NCBI GenBank assembly: GCA_032158125.1
Contig: JASKOT010000050.1
Span: 1 to 64,000 of the forward strand
DNA length: 64,000 nucleotides
Direction of reading: 5' to 3'
Origin: Papiliotrema nemorosa
Lineage: Eukaryota > Basidiomycota > Tremellomycetes > Tremellales > Rhynchogastremaceae
Shown: piece by piece, positions 44,705 through 56,755 of the stretch
Position numbering within the stretch: the stretch's first letter is position 1
Layout: each line of letters begins with the position of its first letter
Position numbers and translations under genes: made by a program
The notes under the pieces: model-generated
What the model was told of the DNA's origin: nothing
Seen by the model: the letters and a program-made list of their open reading frames with translations, nothing else
The model's database searches: none

Positions 44705-46704
44705 ATGGGACGGATAGAATTGCCCATCAACGACTCATCGAGGACCCAGCAGCCTTTCGACCACCGGAGACGTAACCTCGCACTCCTCCTTCTCATCCCG
44801 CTACTTCCCCTCTTCTTCCTAGGCACCGGTATCTCCCCTTCAAGCATCGCTTCCTTTGGTCGATCGTATCACTCGACTAGAACTTTTACTACAGCCCAGC
44901 TGGCCGAAGCAAAGTGTCCCGCTCAACCACCAGCTCTCGATGTTGGCTCCAAATGGAACCCTCTGATCGACGGTGAATTCGCCCAACTAGCGGCTAAACG
45001 TCTGTCCAAGGCCGTCCAAATCCCCACCGAGTCTTACGACAATTACCCAGTGAACGCTTCAGACCCTGTATGGGATAAACATTATGCCTTTTCGAAATTC
45101 TTGGAACAGGAATACCCAAAATTGTTTATCGATCCGCTGAAACATGAACATGTAAATGTCCACGGACATCTATTCACCTGGGAAGGATCCAAGCCCGATT
45201 TGGAGCCGATTTTATTGATGGCGCATATCGATACGGTACCTGTATTGCCGGCGACTCTGGACCAATGGACATACCCTCCTTTCGAGGGTAAGATTTCGGT
45301 CAATGGCACGGCCGATACCCCTGGGACGTGGATCTGGGGAAGAGGGAGCAGCGACTGCAAGAACAGTCTCCTGGGTATCTACAATGCGGTGGAAAGGCTG
45401 GTCTCGGAGGGGTTCAAACCGGAACGAACTATTCTAATAGCCAATGGATTCGATGAAGAGGTAAGTGAGCCTACACGCCCTTACTGACCTCAGATTGGCG
45501 GTCTTCGAGGAGCAGGACATATCGCTCAACTGATCGAAGAACGATACGGGAAACAATCACTGGCCTTTTTGATCGATGAAGGATTCTCCGGGATCTCTCA
45601 CGAGTTTGGACGCACTTTTGCTTCGTTCGGAATGGCCGAAAAGGGCAGAGTAGACGTGAATATCAAAGTCGAGGCTGTCGGTGGTCACTCTAGCGTTCCC
45701 CCTTCACATACCGCCAGTCAGTCTGAAGCGCACACTGCCTGGATATTACTTTTCGGCTGACACACAGTCGGCATCACGTCTCTGCTTCTGGCCGAGCTCG
45801 AAGCCAATCCATTCGAGCCCGAGCTTGATCCGCGAGGACCATACCTCAAGTATCTCACATGTTTGGCTGATCATGCGCCCCATCTCCCCAAAAAGCTCAA
45901 AAAGGCGGTGAAAGACCCGAAGAAATGGAAAACATTGGCAAAACAACTCGCAAGGGATGACAGGGTTGTCAACAGTTATCTGGCGACTACACAGGCGATC
46001 GACTTGATCAGTGGTGGTGTCAAAGTCAATGCTTTGCCAGAGGTTGTCACCGGTGAGCGGACGAGTAAAAGTTCTTCAGGCTGACGGCCAGCCACCGTCA
46101 ACCACCGAATCTCCTTGTGAGCCTTGTTTCTCCCATAACGACACATGCTGATACAAGCACATCAAATGTCAACGAGACGTTGATCCATGTCCAAAAGACT
46201 CTGGAACCCCTCATTCATTCGCTAAACTACACTGTGTCCTCTTTCGACGGTAGCAACAAGACTTCACCCTATCATGTCACCCTGAGTGTGCCGGGTGGAG
46301 GCAGGGGTCCTCAAGGTTTAGAGCCTGCACCTATCACTTCCCCCAATGATCCCAGCTTTGCCTTTTTGGCGGGAACGACTAAAGCTGTTTTCGGGGAAGA
46401 TGTAGTAGTCGCACCTACCGGCATGTTTGGTGAGACTTCCGGGAGATTGTTGATGTATGAGCTAAGTACATCTAGCCAATACCGATACGTCCAAGTTTTG
46501 GAATCTCACTAAGAACTTGTACCGATTCACCCCGGCTCTCGTGGTCGAGAACCTCAATCAGCATACTGTTGACGAGGTGAGTCCCGGAGAAAGGGAAGCT
46601 CTGAAAGATTGCTGATGATAAAGCGGATCTCTCTCGACGGGCATCTCAACACGACCAGGTTCTTCTACAAGTTGATCCACAACACCGTTGGATGGGAACA
46701 ATAG
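44705..46704 (+). CDS. M20 metallopeptidase, vacuolar carboxypeptidase S (Cps1) type
   Basis: Type II membrane protein: a short basic cytosolic N terminus (MGRIELPINDSSRTQQPFDH), one transmembrane helix (LALLLLIPLLPLFFLGTGI) and a large luminal M20 domain. Zinc ligands and catalysis: MAHIDTVPVLPA (His, Asp), WGRGSSDCKNSLLG (Asp), the general-base pair in GFDEEIGGLRGAGH, and FLIDEGFSG. The dimerisation domain follows GGHSSVPPSHT, and MFANTDTSKFWNLTKNLYRF near the C terminus carries the last metal-ligand region. It releases C-terminal residues from peptides in the vacuole, as does yeast carboxypeptidase S. An upstream in-frame ATG at 44612 would add 31 residues; I prefer 44705 because it gives a normal Cps1-like tail. 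It ends NTVGWEQ, 77 bp from the PCF11 stop. Confidence 0.88.
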
Positions 46705-46781
46705 ATTCAGCCTAGGCGATGGACCATATAAAATTATCAAATGCTGTTTGCATGCATGTTATGGCAATGATCATGGCGCCT

Positions 46782-49335
46782 TTACATCCGACCAAAACCT
46801 GGAATGCCGTCAAACAGAGATGCCGCGGGTTGTCCAACAGCGGCGGGCACAGGTTGAGGGATTGCAATTGTTTCCGTGACCACGTCGGGCATTGCGCCGT
46901 CGGGCTGTTGAGCATAATCCTGACCGTCCACTGCTCCCTCTACTGGTTCGTCCTTTTCCAGTTCTGAGATATCCTCCAGCTGAACTTGCTCTGGATCGGT
47001 GCTCTCATCGACCTGTATTGGCTCCATCGTCTGAGCCTGCGTCTCCACTGTAAGAGCGGCCTCCTGCGGCCCCTCGAGATCCTCCGAAGCTTCATTCACT
47101 GGCGGGATTTCCTGAGACTCTGTTTCCGTGCTCGCAATTGCCGGTAAATTTTCCTTGGTCGCCTCCACATTCTCCTCATCCACCTTGACTCGCTTAGTCT
47201 CCTCTTCTCGCAAGCCTTCCTCTTCGTTCTCGGCTTTCCTCTTGACCGGCACGGCAGGTACGCCGTCTTCAGTCGTCGCAGTCGCTTCTGTCTGAGATGC
47301 GATAGCGTGCACATCAACCACAGTCATCGCATGTTCCTGCTCGTCTACCGGAACGCCGGGTGCAATCCCGCCACTCTCCACTTCCTCCCCTATGGACTCC
47401 GCCTTGACCTCTGAGGTCTCGACTGGTATCGAGGCCGGTTCCGATGATATTTGCTCCACAACGGCAGACCTCGCAAGAGCCATCGGGCTATGCTTCATCT
47501 CCACCTTGACGTCCATCTCCCCAGGTTGAGGTGTGATACCTGGGCTCTTACTGGCCGACAACCTCCCATTTGGATTGAGGATCCTAGCATTTTTCCTAGC
47601 GTTCATTTGCTCCGCTCTACACGTCGCATGATACACCTACGCATTAGTCTGTTGATATCGCTACACGATTCCAACTCACCAGGCTCCCAATCTCAATGGC
47701 GTTGCGCCAGATCCACTCGTCATCCTCCAATTCCGCCTTGAAATGTTCTTTGCATATCGGACAAGGTTTGCCCGCCCTCGCAGGATCCGTAGGAACCCTG
47801 ACCGTCCTCTGAGCATACCTTTTCAACTGTTCCGCGGACAATTTGGTACCTCCCGTCGCTTCCGTCGCCGTCTTCGCGGTGGAAGATCCCGCTTCGGCAT
47901 TGGTACCAGAGTCCGCTACCCATTCTTCTGCACGAGGCAGCCAACGTCGATGAGCACCTCTACCACGATCCGTCTCTGTCTTTTGCTTGTTCCGACGGAA
48001 ATGCCAATCCAAATGCGCTTGCATCTTGCTTTCACCTTCGGGAAACCTGATTCCACATTGTTTACATCGTTGAGGGAGATGTGCTGTGGGCAAGGCGCTC
48101 ATACGGTTGAGATCGAGGTTTTCGAGTCGAAGATCGAGATTGAGTATCATTTCCTCATATGCCTCCAAGCCGGATTGCGTAGTCAATGTGGCAGGTTTGG
48201 TCTCGGGAGTGAGAGGGTTGCTCAAGATGCCGGACGAGTTGAGATTGCGAAGTATGTCGGCGACATTTGCTGGGAGACCGGCAGGAATTGCTGTCGGGGC
48301 CGGCAGAGGTGTGGAGGAAGGAGGTGGGATGGGCGTGTTGGATCCTTGTACCGGGGTTATCGAGTGTTGAGTAGGGGTTGAGAGTGTAGGAGCCATCGGG
48401 GGCATGGCCGGGGGGAAAGGAGGGAGTGTCGGTTGAGGGCGGGCAGCCGGATAATGCTGCTGAACCGCAGGTGGCGCTGGTGGCGGTGGTGCCATGGATC
48501 GAAGTTGATCCATGATGTGTTGCAATTCTTGGTGCGACACTTGAGTCCTCGCCAAAAGGTCTCCGATTTGCCTTAGTATCCCGATTTGATGTTTCGGCGT
48601 ATTATCCCAAGGTCGAGCGATACTCTCCCTTTGCTTGATGTCCAATGTCGTGTGCAACAGGCTCAAGACCGTCTCACGCGTGGGCGGAGCAGGCTGTTGT
48701 GACCGAGTAAACGCTCCTGCAGTCCCCAAGATATCTCGCTCAATGGCAAATCGGACATCCGGGCCATACAAGTCGGTTCCGTTTGGCCCTGCCGTTCTCC
48801 ACAAGGCGATCATTTCTTCCATTTTGGCCTTGGTCACTCCGTCCACTTCTCGATAAGTTCGTTGGTATAAACGAGGAATGACAGGTCGTAGGAGATCAGT
48901 CGTGAAGGGTGCTCCGACGTTTTTGGAGATAGAGTCGATCAGGTATAATATGGGCAATTTGGCGTTGGGGGCGGCCTACCATCAGCGTTCAAATCTCATC
49001 ATCATCACTATACGGACTCTGAGGACGGCAGCTTCGATTTCTTCAACCACCGTCTGCATGTTTTGCCAGTTTTGCGCATCCCGCTGTTGCATTGCCATGA
49101 CTGATAAATCTTGGATGATCGGTCTCGAGTTGAAGGTGAGTTGACTCAACCGAGAAGCATAGTAGGTCCGGAAAGGATCAGATGGCGCTTGAGCGACAGG
49201 TGGAGGAGGCGTGTAGGCGTAGTTTGGGGTAGGCGGCACATAAGGGGCTTGGTAACCACCTTGAGGCAGACTGGGGTAGGTCGGATAAGCCGCGCCACCA
49301 TAGGGGGCAGATGCCGGCGGTGGTGGTCGATACAT
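46782..49335 (-). CDS. PCF11: mRNA cleavage factor IA subunit, Pcf11
   Basis: Pcf11 couples RNA polymerase II CTD phospho-Ser2 to 3'-end cleavage and transcription termination. The N terminus is Pro/Tyr-rich (MYRPPPPASAPYGGAAYP). It is followed by the CTD-interacting domain (SDPFRTYYASRLSQLTFNSR; NWQNMQTVVEEIEAAVLR; LPILYLIDSISKNVGAPF; YREVDGVTKAKMEEMIALWR). A long Pro-rich middle leads to two zinc motifs (CKQCGIRFPEGESKMQAHLD with WHFRR; CPICKEHFKAELEDDEWIWR with YHATC). These flank the RAEEWVADSG segment, which occupies the place of the Clp1-binding region. A Glu-rich C terminus ends FDGIPGFGRM. Introns sit near 48997-48958 (in the CID) and 47690-47640 (before the second zinc ligand pair). 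Confidence 0.92.
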
Positions 49336-49811
49336 TATGAGGGAGGTCCAAATGAGTAGGAATAGCTAGAGATGTAGTACGTGAAATCAGTCCAGAATAG
49401 TCAGACAGAAGAGGCCGTTCGAAAGGAAGAGGGGATGGGGGATTGTTTAGTCTGCTACGTGCAAGATTGTGTAAAGGATTGTTCCGCTTCTGGCACGACC
49501 TATACCTCACAGCTATGCTGGGTAATCTGCGTACGGATATACCTCGAGATGAAGAGCTTGCACTACAATGATTTATGAGGGAGAAGGGGAAGAGTGAAAG
49601 ATGAGTAGAGAGCAAGGGGCGACATGGCGATGTATGCGGTGAAGAAGAGCGGTATCAAAATATATACATGTCAATCTGGGGTGGCAAGAATACCACGTCA
49701 TGCAACCGGCACACCGCGTCATCTCTCATCTCACCCCCTCCACCCAAGTGGTCCACCTCCTACCCCCCTGCTCTAGCACGGTCTTCATCCTCGCTTTCTC
49801 ATCACAGCAAC
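49336..49811. other. Intergenic, divergent PCF11/UCH promoter
   Basis: 476 bp between two divergent start codons. No coding frame is convincing. A TATA-like ATATATAC near 49661 and a CT-rich tract near 49730-49780 precede the UCH gene. Confidence 0.5.
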
Positions 49812-50786
49812 ATGCCTTCAAAGTGGGTACCGCTGGAAGCATCACCAGACGTGAGAGCCTTACTGCTATACTGTCTTTCCGCTGACAAGATCAGGTGTTC
49901 AACGAGGTGAGGACCCGATGAAGTCCCATCTGGTACTTACCCCATCCTAGTGGTCGCAATCACTTGGTCTGCCCAAAGACGGTCCATTAGTCTTTCAAGA
50001 CTTGTTTTCTCTCGATCCAGAGTTTTTGACTTTCATCCCTCAACCCGTCAAGGCCGTCTTGCTATTATTCCCCTCCCGAGGGGCTTTGGCCGAGTCGAGG
50101 GAAGCAGAGGAGAAGAATGGTGACGGGCGGTTCTCGGGCGATGTCTGGTGGATCAAACAGACAGTGAGCTTTTGGGTCCTGAGGGATCTGAGCTCATCTT
50201 AGATCTCTAATGCCTGCGGATCAATCGGGCTGTTACATGCGCTCCTTAACTTGCCCGACACTGGAGCATACGGCTTGGAGACCGATAGCCCCCTGAAGAA
50301 GTTCAAAGCGGAAACTCTACCCCTTCCTCGTTAGCTCTCTGAGGGTCCTCTGATTCTTGTAGCTGACTACCAGCTCTGGAGAGGGCAAAGCTGTTAGACG
50401 AGGCGACGTTCTTCGAAGCGGCACATACTGCTGCAGCCCAAACGGGTCAGAGCGCTGTGCCAACTGACCTTGATGTGGATACTCATTTCATCGCCTTTAT
50501 CGAGGCCACGAATGACCAGGGGTGAGCAGATCACCGGGACTGCTGGAATCGCGACTCTAACTGAGATCTAGGGAGAAGCGGGTGGTGGAGCTGGACGGGG
50601 GACGAGAGGGACCGTTCGACCGAGGGCAATGCACTGATCTTTTACGTGTGGGTATTTTAGCTCTCTCAACGAGGGGGTGCTGACGTGCAGGACACTGTCA
50701 AGGTCATCCAAGAGAAGTACATCGACAAGGCAGATGGAGACATCAACTTCAACGTCATCGTTTTGGCGGGTCAGCAGGATGACTGA
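49812..50786 (+). CDS. Ubiquitin C-terminal hydrolase (UCH, UCHL3/Yuh1 type)
   Basis: Cysteine protease of the C12 family that trims ubiquitin and Nedd8/Rub1 from small adducts and precursors. It starts MPSKWVPLEASPD, and after a very small second exon (VFNE) continues WSQSLGLPKDGPLVFQDLF. The nucleophile region is KQTISNACGSIGLLHALL (Cys), the catalytic His lies in VDTHFIAFIEA and the Asp in LDGGREGPFDRG. It ends VIVLAGQQDD. All three catalytic residues and the oxyanion Gln are present. Length of about 230 aa is normal. At least six introns of 35-60 nt. Convergent with FYV10. Confidence 0.92.
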
Positions 50787-50899
50787 GATCTCGCAGAGAC
50801 AGCCAAGTCATGTTGGATCCTTCATATACAATGTGAAAGCGATGTGATACAATACGGATACAATGTGCTCACTTGCCGTTCAAGCTCAACATGGCCCAG

Positions 50900-52637
50900 C
50901 TAGGAAATGAAAACCTTTTTCAATCGCGAAAATTGACACGATTGACCTGTTCTGGGACAGACCACCACGTCAAAGTTGCTCTTTGCCATGTCTCGCAAGG
51001 CCTGACATCAACTACCAGTCCTGCTGATCTTGACTTACATTGGTGGAGTAGACGTAGCCATTAGGGAAAGCCATTGGCGGATTTGAGCTGTCCATGACTT
51101 CTCCACTGATCCGACATACGATTGTTGAGATGACATGATGTGACATGGGCACTTCGTTTGCTAGGACCTTCATGTCTTCTCCACAAGTTGGGCAGTCGAC
51201 GTTGCCCACATGCTCGGCAGGGTCAGTCTGCAGATGCGCAACGTCCGGCGCCAACGCAGTCGGTCCGGGCAGCTCGATCGGTGAAGAGCCGGGGAAAGAG
51301 ACGAGACTGTCAAATATGGATCCATCGGCGAAAGAATGCAAGGGCGGTGCAGCAGGAATGAGAGGGATGGTCGGCGATCTGGGAGATGATGATGGCGCAG
51401 TTTCATATTTGGCACAAGATGGTAGTCGGAGTGTTGATAAACCTGCAGATAGCGCAAGGGACAGGAGGGGCTGGCCCGGTAGAGCGTATAAAGAGAGGAA
51501 GGTTTCTCTAAACTTGTCTCGAACCGCTGCCCATCGTACTTGATCGTACAAGGCCTGCTTGTCAATGCGGTACCAGGAAATAGTAGAGCTCACCTTGTAC
51601 AGACTGACACCTGTTGTCTCGCCGAAAGCAAGCAGGGTCATACCCTGTTGTAGCTCCGCCATATGTGTTCCCGCCCAGGGAGACAGATTCTTCCTGGAAT
51701 ACGCAATTGCTCCAGTCACATCTCGTTTCCTACACAGCTCGATAAAGTCTTGCATACGAAGGGTGAACTCGAGGTCGTTCTACACCATGAGTAGGTGATC
51801 ATGTGATCCAGTGCACACATCTCACCTTGGTCTTCTTCAATGTTCCCCTATTCTCCCCGCACCAAGCCAGAGCTTCGACGACCGAGTGTTTCTCCATCAG
51901 TGCCGTCTCGATCTTTACCAGTTCTGCGAATAGTTTGATGTCCACAAGCTCCTGTCTGTTAGCGGCACTACGGTCTGACGATCCCACCTCGACGCCCTTG
52001 CTCGCTGCGAGAGCCTTGGCGGACTTCATCCGGCCTGTACGGAGGAGGTAGTCGATAATGTACCTGTCCAAGGTGTTATCCCCTTCTTCCTCCGACCCAC
52101 TTCTCAGTTTAGCATCAGGACTCTTCCACGATTCATTGAAGGGAATCACCTTGAGACTCCGCCTTTCGGCGCATCGCTAGGCGGTTTCGACATGTGCTCG
52201 AGATATGTCAACCTTGCCCGAAGAGGTGAAGGTGCATTCTCGGCAGGTTGTAGATCGTCAAGCTTCCCATGAGCAGTGTACATCTCCAGGACATGGCTGC
52301 ACTCTAACCTTTCTTTTCAAACCTCTGATCCGTTCTACAGCAGTGTCGAGTTTGCCAATCGAAGCATTCCTCGTTGTGTCGGTCACTTCGCCTCCAAAGG
52401 ACTTGATCAGGCCATTCAATACTGTCTGCGTTGTCAGTCGAGAATATCACTTCGGTCCGCTGCTCACCTGTACTCCTATAAAGTCTCTCTCTACCTGTCT
52501 CTGAGCGGCTCGATGTGATCGACGAAGGAGCTCATATGGTGTCTGAGAGTTAGTTGATGGACCATAATCTGGCTTACTCTTATAAGCGGCTCCTCGAGAA
52601 CCAGCGTGCCGTTGCCGGATAGCAAGTTCGGTGCCAT
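50900..52637 (-). CDS. FYV10: GID/CTLH ubiquitin ligase subunit, Fyv10/Gid9 (MAEA)
   Basis: RING-like E3 subunit of the GID complex, which targets gluconeogenic enzymes for degradation when glucose returns. It starts MAPNLLSGNGTLVLEEPLIR, then TPYELLRRSHRAAQRQVERD after an intron, and a coiled region. LisH (TLDRYIIDYLLRTGRMKSAK) is followed by CTLH (LVDIKLFAELVKIETAL; EALAWCGENRGTLKKTK; NDLEFTLRMQDFIELCRKRD). The degenerate RING at the C terminus carries CPTCGEDMKV, PMSHHVISTIVCRISGEVMD and NPPMAFPNGYVYSTN, then CPRTGQSCQFSRLKKVFIS. This is the RMND5/MAEA-type RING, in which several zinc ligands are missing. One junction (near 52155-52195) is uncertain: the best reading is a 35-nt intron after RARLTYLEH. 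Confidence 0.9.
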
Positions 52638-52936
52638 GTTAGATATCAGGAGTAGGCTCCTGGTCTCGCGGTGTGCAATTGAAGGTCACTGTGGAAGAAA
52701 TTCGCAGTGAGGGATGTACTGACGAGCAGAGGTTGACTTTGAGAGATAACGCTGATTGTGGTCGAGCCGGTTGTGAAATGGCAACCGGTCAAGGTGGCAC
52801 TCGTCACAGTATGCTCATGGCGTTACAGCTCAGTCTGTGTGATCAAAGCGAGATTATGGCAAATGCATCACGGACATCCGGGTCATCATCATGCTAAACG
52901 GATACTACTGTTACAGAGAGGGCCTTTTTGGGATCG

Positions 52937-53969
52937 CTACTCGATACCGATACTCTCCTTCATCCCCTGCCACAACTTGTCCTCCTCCTCCTCGCCGATC
53001 TGCCGGAATGTGATGAGCCGATCTTCAGCTTTCGATACGATACTAGCGATAGATGCGCTTCTCGCGTGAGTCTTGCTTGTCGGGCTGGCGGGGACAGGAG
53101 GTAAAGGATGTTGAGCAGGAAAGAGGTTGGAGCGGGATGCAGAGTGAAGCCCTCTTTGGCTCGTCATGGATAAGAAGGTCTGATGTGAATGGTGGTACAG
53201 CCTATGCGAATCAGCTAGCGTCCATCAGATGCTGTTCGATAAGGAGGGCATGAAGTACGATGAAGGAGTGGTCCACTTACGACCAAATCTGCTTATTGAC
53301 AGCCTCATTCTCGTCGATAGTCTTCAATTCGGAAGACTGGAAGCTCCTCTTGAGTGAGTGTAGTAAGTGCGGGACATGGTCTGTCCTCGGTCTGCTATCT
53401 CAGCAAAGCATACGAGTGCCTTCAATCTGCCTACCTCCATTGAGCGCATCGTCCTCGAGCCGTCCATACCTTTGTCTTCGGGTCGACCATCGCTGTTCGG
53501 TCAGACAAGGGTGAAGGGTTGTCTAGGAGTAGCTCAAGGGTGCTGTAACTCACGATGAAAGACGTCCGAGTCGAACTTGATGGTGGGCGCTGAAAGGGGA
53601 TATGAAGTCGGAAAGGTCAACGTGAACCGCAGGACCGAGCCAGCATACGGCCCTGCTCTCATTACCTACTGATGCTGGATCTTGATGACAAGTCCGTAGA
53701 GTAATTAATAGATGATCTGGCTCACCTCTATGGACAAAGAATACGCCGTGCCATCTGACCAGAGTGTCGAGTGAAGGGGTCAGGTATATCCCCCTCGGAC
53801 AATTCCCTTCCGCTCGTAGTGATGCACTAGAATATCTGTGAGCGTGGACACTTGAATCGTTCGTTTGCTCTCACTATTCTATGGCGAGCTCAGAGGCTAA
53901 AAGCGGTGAGATATCTGGTATGGATTGCTCAGGCAATGCTTTTGTAGGTGTTGATCTACCGCCGAACAT
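52937..53969 (-). CDS. Inactive E2-like (UEV) protein, AKTIP/FTS type
   Basis: Starts MFGGRSTPTKALPEQSIPDI and, after a 44-nt intron, LASELAIEYASLRAEGNCPR. The UBC-fold core follows: GIYLTPSLDTLVRWHGVFFV, HRGPYAGSVLRFTLTFPTSY, PLSAPTIKFDSDVFHHNPS. Where active E2s have HPNI...C-LD, this chain has HHNPSPLSDRTAMVDPKT and no catalytic Cys in place. The pattern GRCAQWRPRTDHVPHLL with a following helix resembles AKTIP/FTS of the FTS-Hook-FHIP complex, which links early endosomes to dynein. The C-terminal part (KTHARSASIASIVS; EEEEDKLWQGMKESIGIE) is not part of the UBC fold. The FTS assignment is from pattern reading and is moderately secure; the UBC fold itself is clear. Confidence 0.8.
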
Positions 53970-54289
53970 GGTACCTCTAAGATTGTAGACAGTTGCCCCG
54001 CCAGTCCTTCAAGCTGCGAAAGGCCTTTTACTTGCAGGACCAGAGCTCAGTATTACTCCATGCTAGATGAAGGCGATATCTTGGGCATTGAGCGAGGCTG
54101 GTGGTCGAGGATGATCAAATGCGCGTCTCCGAAACGTCCATGACGACCTCTGTTTCAACTCGTATTCGCTCTTCTTCTCCTCATAACTTCCTTCCTGCAC
54201 TCATCGAGGCCGATCAGCAGTTGCAGCAATCAGGCACTCAAGGATCTTGGAGAGCTACAAGTCACTCGAGCAGCTACAGGCTTGACAAC
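53970..54289. other. Intergenic, divergent UEV/VPS29 promoter
   Basis: 320 bp between divergent starts. No supported gene. The CT-rich stretch at 54170-54190 is in the expected leader of VPS29. Confidence 0.45.
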
Positions 54290-55206
54290 ATGGTCCTCGT
54301 TCTGGTCATCGGTGACCTCCACATCCCTACTCTCACTCACGACCTCCCCGCCAAGTTCAAGAAGCTACTCGTAAGGCTGATGACTTTACACGTATTTGAT
54401 CGCTCATGCCAGGTCCCGGGGAAGATCAGCCAGATAATATGTACGGGCAACGTCTCTGATCGCGAGACGTATGATTACCTGCGTACCATCGCTCCGGAGA
54501 TTCACATTGTCCGAGGGGAATTCGACGAGGTCAGTCGTTCAATCTCATACTTCACAAGGTACTTTGAATGTGCTGACGATATAGAACCCTCACTTTCCAT
54601 TATCATTGACCATTCCGCATCAGTCTATCCGAATAGGGGTGGTGCACGGTCAACAGATTGTTCCGGCTGGTGATGCGGACATGTTGGCGGCTCTGGCGAG
54701 ACAGATGGATGTGGATGTCTTGGTCTCTGGTGGAACCCATCGGTGAGCGTCCCATTCCACTCTCTCGCTGTGTACCACGCGTATCTGCCCGTGAAGGATG
54801 GGTAATACTGGGTTGATACTGGTACCTCGGCTAACATGGCAGTTTCGAGGCTTTCGAGTTTGAAGGCAGATTCTTTGTCAACCCAGGCTCAGCTACCGGC
54901 GCTTGGTCAGGTCTCTGGAACGGGTGAGTCAGTCGTCTTTGCAATAAAAACCACGCTGACTCGTGGTCAGGGATGCTACGCCCTCGTTTGCTCTGATGGA
55001 CATCCAAGGACCAGTGATCGTTACTTACGTGTACCAACTGGTCGAAGGCGAAGTAAGTCCCTTCGACTGGTGCTCGTGGTTCACATTGTATGTGACGCTG
55101 ATTCACTCAGGTCAAAGTGGACAAGGTCGAATACAGGCGGCCCGATCCCGTTCCACACCATCCTGGGGACGGAGCCGGGCGTCAACCAGTCGCCGCGGGA
55201 TGGTAG
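54290..55206 (+). CDS. VPS29: Retromer subunit Vps29
   Basis: Metallophosphoesterase-fold scaffold protein that binds Vps35 in the endosomal retromer. It starts [20 protein letters not shown], then [40 protein letters not shown] and [20 protein letters not shown]. Then come [53 protein letters not shown], and [19 protein letters not shown]. The tail ([20 protein letters not shown], then AGW) is a short fungal extension. The phosphoesterase metal residues are partly replaced, as in all Vps29 proteins. Introns at about 54370-54412, 54531-54582, 54743-54840, 54926-54970 and 55054-55110. Confidence 0.95.
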
Positions 55207-55934
55207 GCAATGACTATGGGAATCGCTAGAAAGACATCTGTTGTACATTTTGGATGGATTCGTCGGGCAACACCACGATCGGCGATTCGACCCAGAGTCG
55301 ATTTTGAAGTCAGATGTTGATTCGGTCATACTGATCTCTACGCATGCCTACGATCCTGCAGAGTATAAGGATGCAACTGAACAGGACAATCAGGTCAAAT
55401 TCAAGCAAGAATTCGCATTGGACCTGGCAGGGACCGGAGCTTTCAGATATCGCTGACGATTTCAACTATTTGGCGACTGTTTCAAGCGATGGTCCACCTG
55501 AAATTTAACCTCAGCCATTCCGGCAAGATCAAATCGACTTTGGGCCATTATTGATAACAATAGCAAAGTCAGGCGTATAGGCCGCTGAGTCGTTTTAGTT
55601 GAGCTCGGTCGTCGTCGCAGATAGGTGGGACTCCAGATCGAGATGAGGTCGATTGCCACTGTCCACACTCTAAACAGCTGACCGATACTCGTGAGGAAAC
55701 GCTGATGCCAACATTCCTGCCCCGCTGGACACGGAGCTCATTGCACAGGCGAATTGTAAATGCTTTCACGTGACCACTAGGCTCCTTTGCCTATTATTGA
55801 AACCAGCAACGTCATGACCTACATCGACCTTGGACGCTGCTTAATCCTCTAATAATCATGACGTCCGCGATGTGCTTGAATCGGAGGGGAATCGCGCACT
55901 GAATTGCGGCGACGGTGAGGCGCGTGCGGACGTT
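55207..55934. other. Intergenic after VPS29
   Basis: No supported gene. A 71-codon plus-strand frame (55241-55456) is not matched to any family. The region becomes AT-rich near 55780-55860. Confidence 0.45.
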
Positions 55935-56755
55935 TCATTCGTACGCAAACATGTCATCTGGCTCGAAATCATCGATCCACTTGTCGACTGTCCGGGTTCC
56001 TCCAACTTGGCATGAGAGAGCAGCTGCGATTTCGCCGAACTCGACAGACCGATAAGGAGGATTCGGCGTAAATGCAGACTCGATTCTCCACACTGATCGA
56101 ATGTTGAGTGCTGCGCCCGTGATATCATCATCATGACGCACTGAAGTTGCCCATCGTTGACGGAAGACGAGACTTGGGTCCGTGTTTTAGCGAGATTCAG
56201 GTTTGCTTCGGAAGGATGGAACGATATATCGGGTTTTAGCATTCCGACAGGCTCTGAGGTATGAAGACTTTCGACAAATCCGAACTACTCGTCTGTCGGA
56301 CATACCGTCCCCTTCACAGACAGCCACTGTGAATTCTCAAAATGAGGGATCTTCCCAAGAATGAAACGCCATATTCCCACGAAAAGTTGTATCGCAAGTA
56401 CAGGGAAAAGTGGCGTTATGGGGACCGCATGAGGCGAAGGTGTTCCGCCACGCAATACAAAAACAAACATGAACCCGGGGAAGACGGGACTTTCCACCTT
56501 CGTCGCAGTCAAAAGCCACACGGCGATGCATCGTATGATCGTATGGAGACGACTGAGTCGTCGTGCGACCATCTCGGGAACAAATAACATCCGTCCGCCT
56601 GGGCCGACGGTATTCAGCCGGCGGACCGATAGACCGCGGAGATTCCATCTTAATAATGGCTGAATTGTCGCTTCATTTCTATCCTCCGTCTCGCACCGAG
56701 CGAGCGTCGGAAGTTGGTAACCGGTGGACGGGGTTGCTGGAATCCCTAGCAACAC
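55935..56755 (-). CDS. Possible hypothetical membrane protein, gene model unresolved
   Basis: Two adjacent minus-strand blocks look coding but I could not splice them with confidence. The upstream block (about 56600-56306) encodes MLFVPEMVARRLSRLHTIIR and two hydrophobic stretches (IIRCIAVWLLTA; VPITPLFPVLAIQLFVGIWR). The downstream block (about 56170-55935) encodes SVWRIESAFTPNPPYRSVEF and GEIAAALSCQVGGTRTVDKW, ending in an acidic tail (DDFEPDDMFAYE). A GTATGT donor at 56305 would be a natural end for the first block, but its phase does not fit the best acceptor (after 56173). No family is recognised. Confidence 0.3.

Noticed and set aside
41404..54000. A ubiquitin-pathway gene cluster (USP, UCH, FYV10, UEV)
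   Set aside because: These families are numerous in any fungal genome and are interleaved with unrelated genes; no shared regulation is visible.
56342..56587. 81-codon plus-strand frame rich in Arg/Tyr/His
   Set aside because: It lies opposite the more plausible membrane-protein frame and shows no domain.
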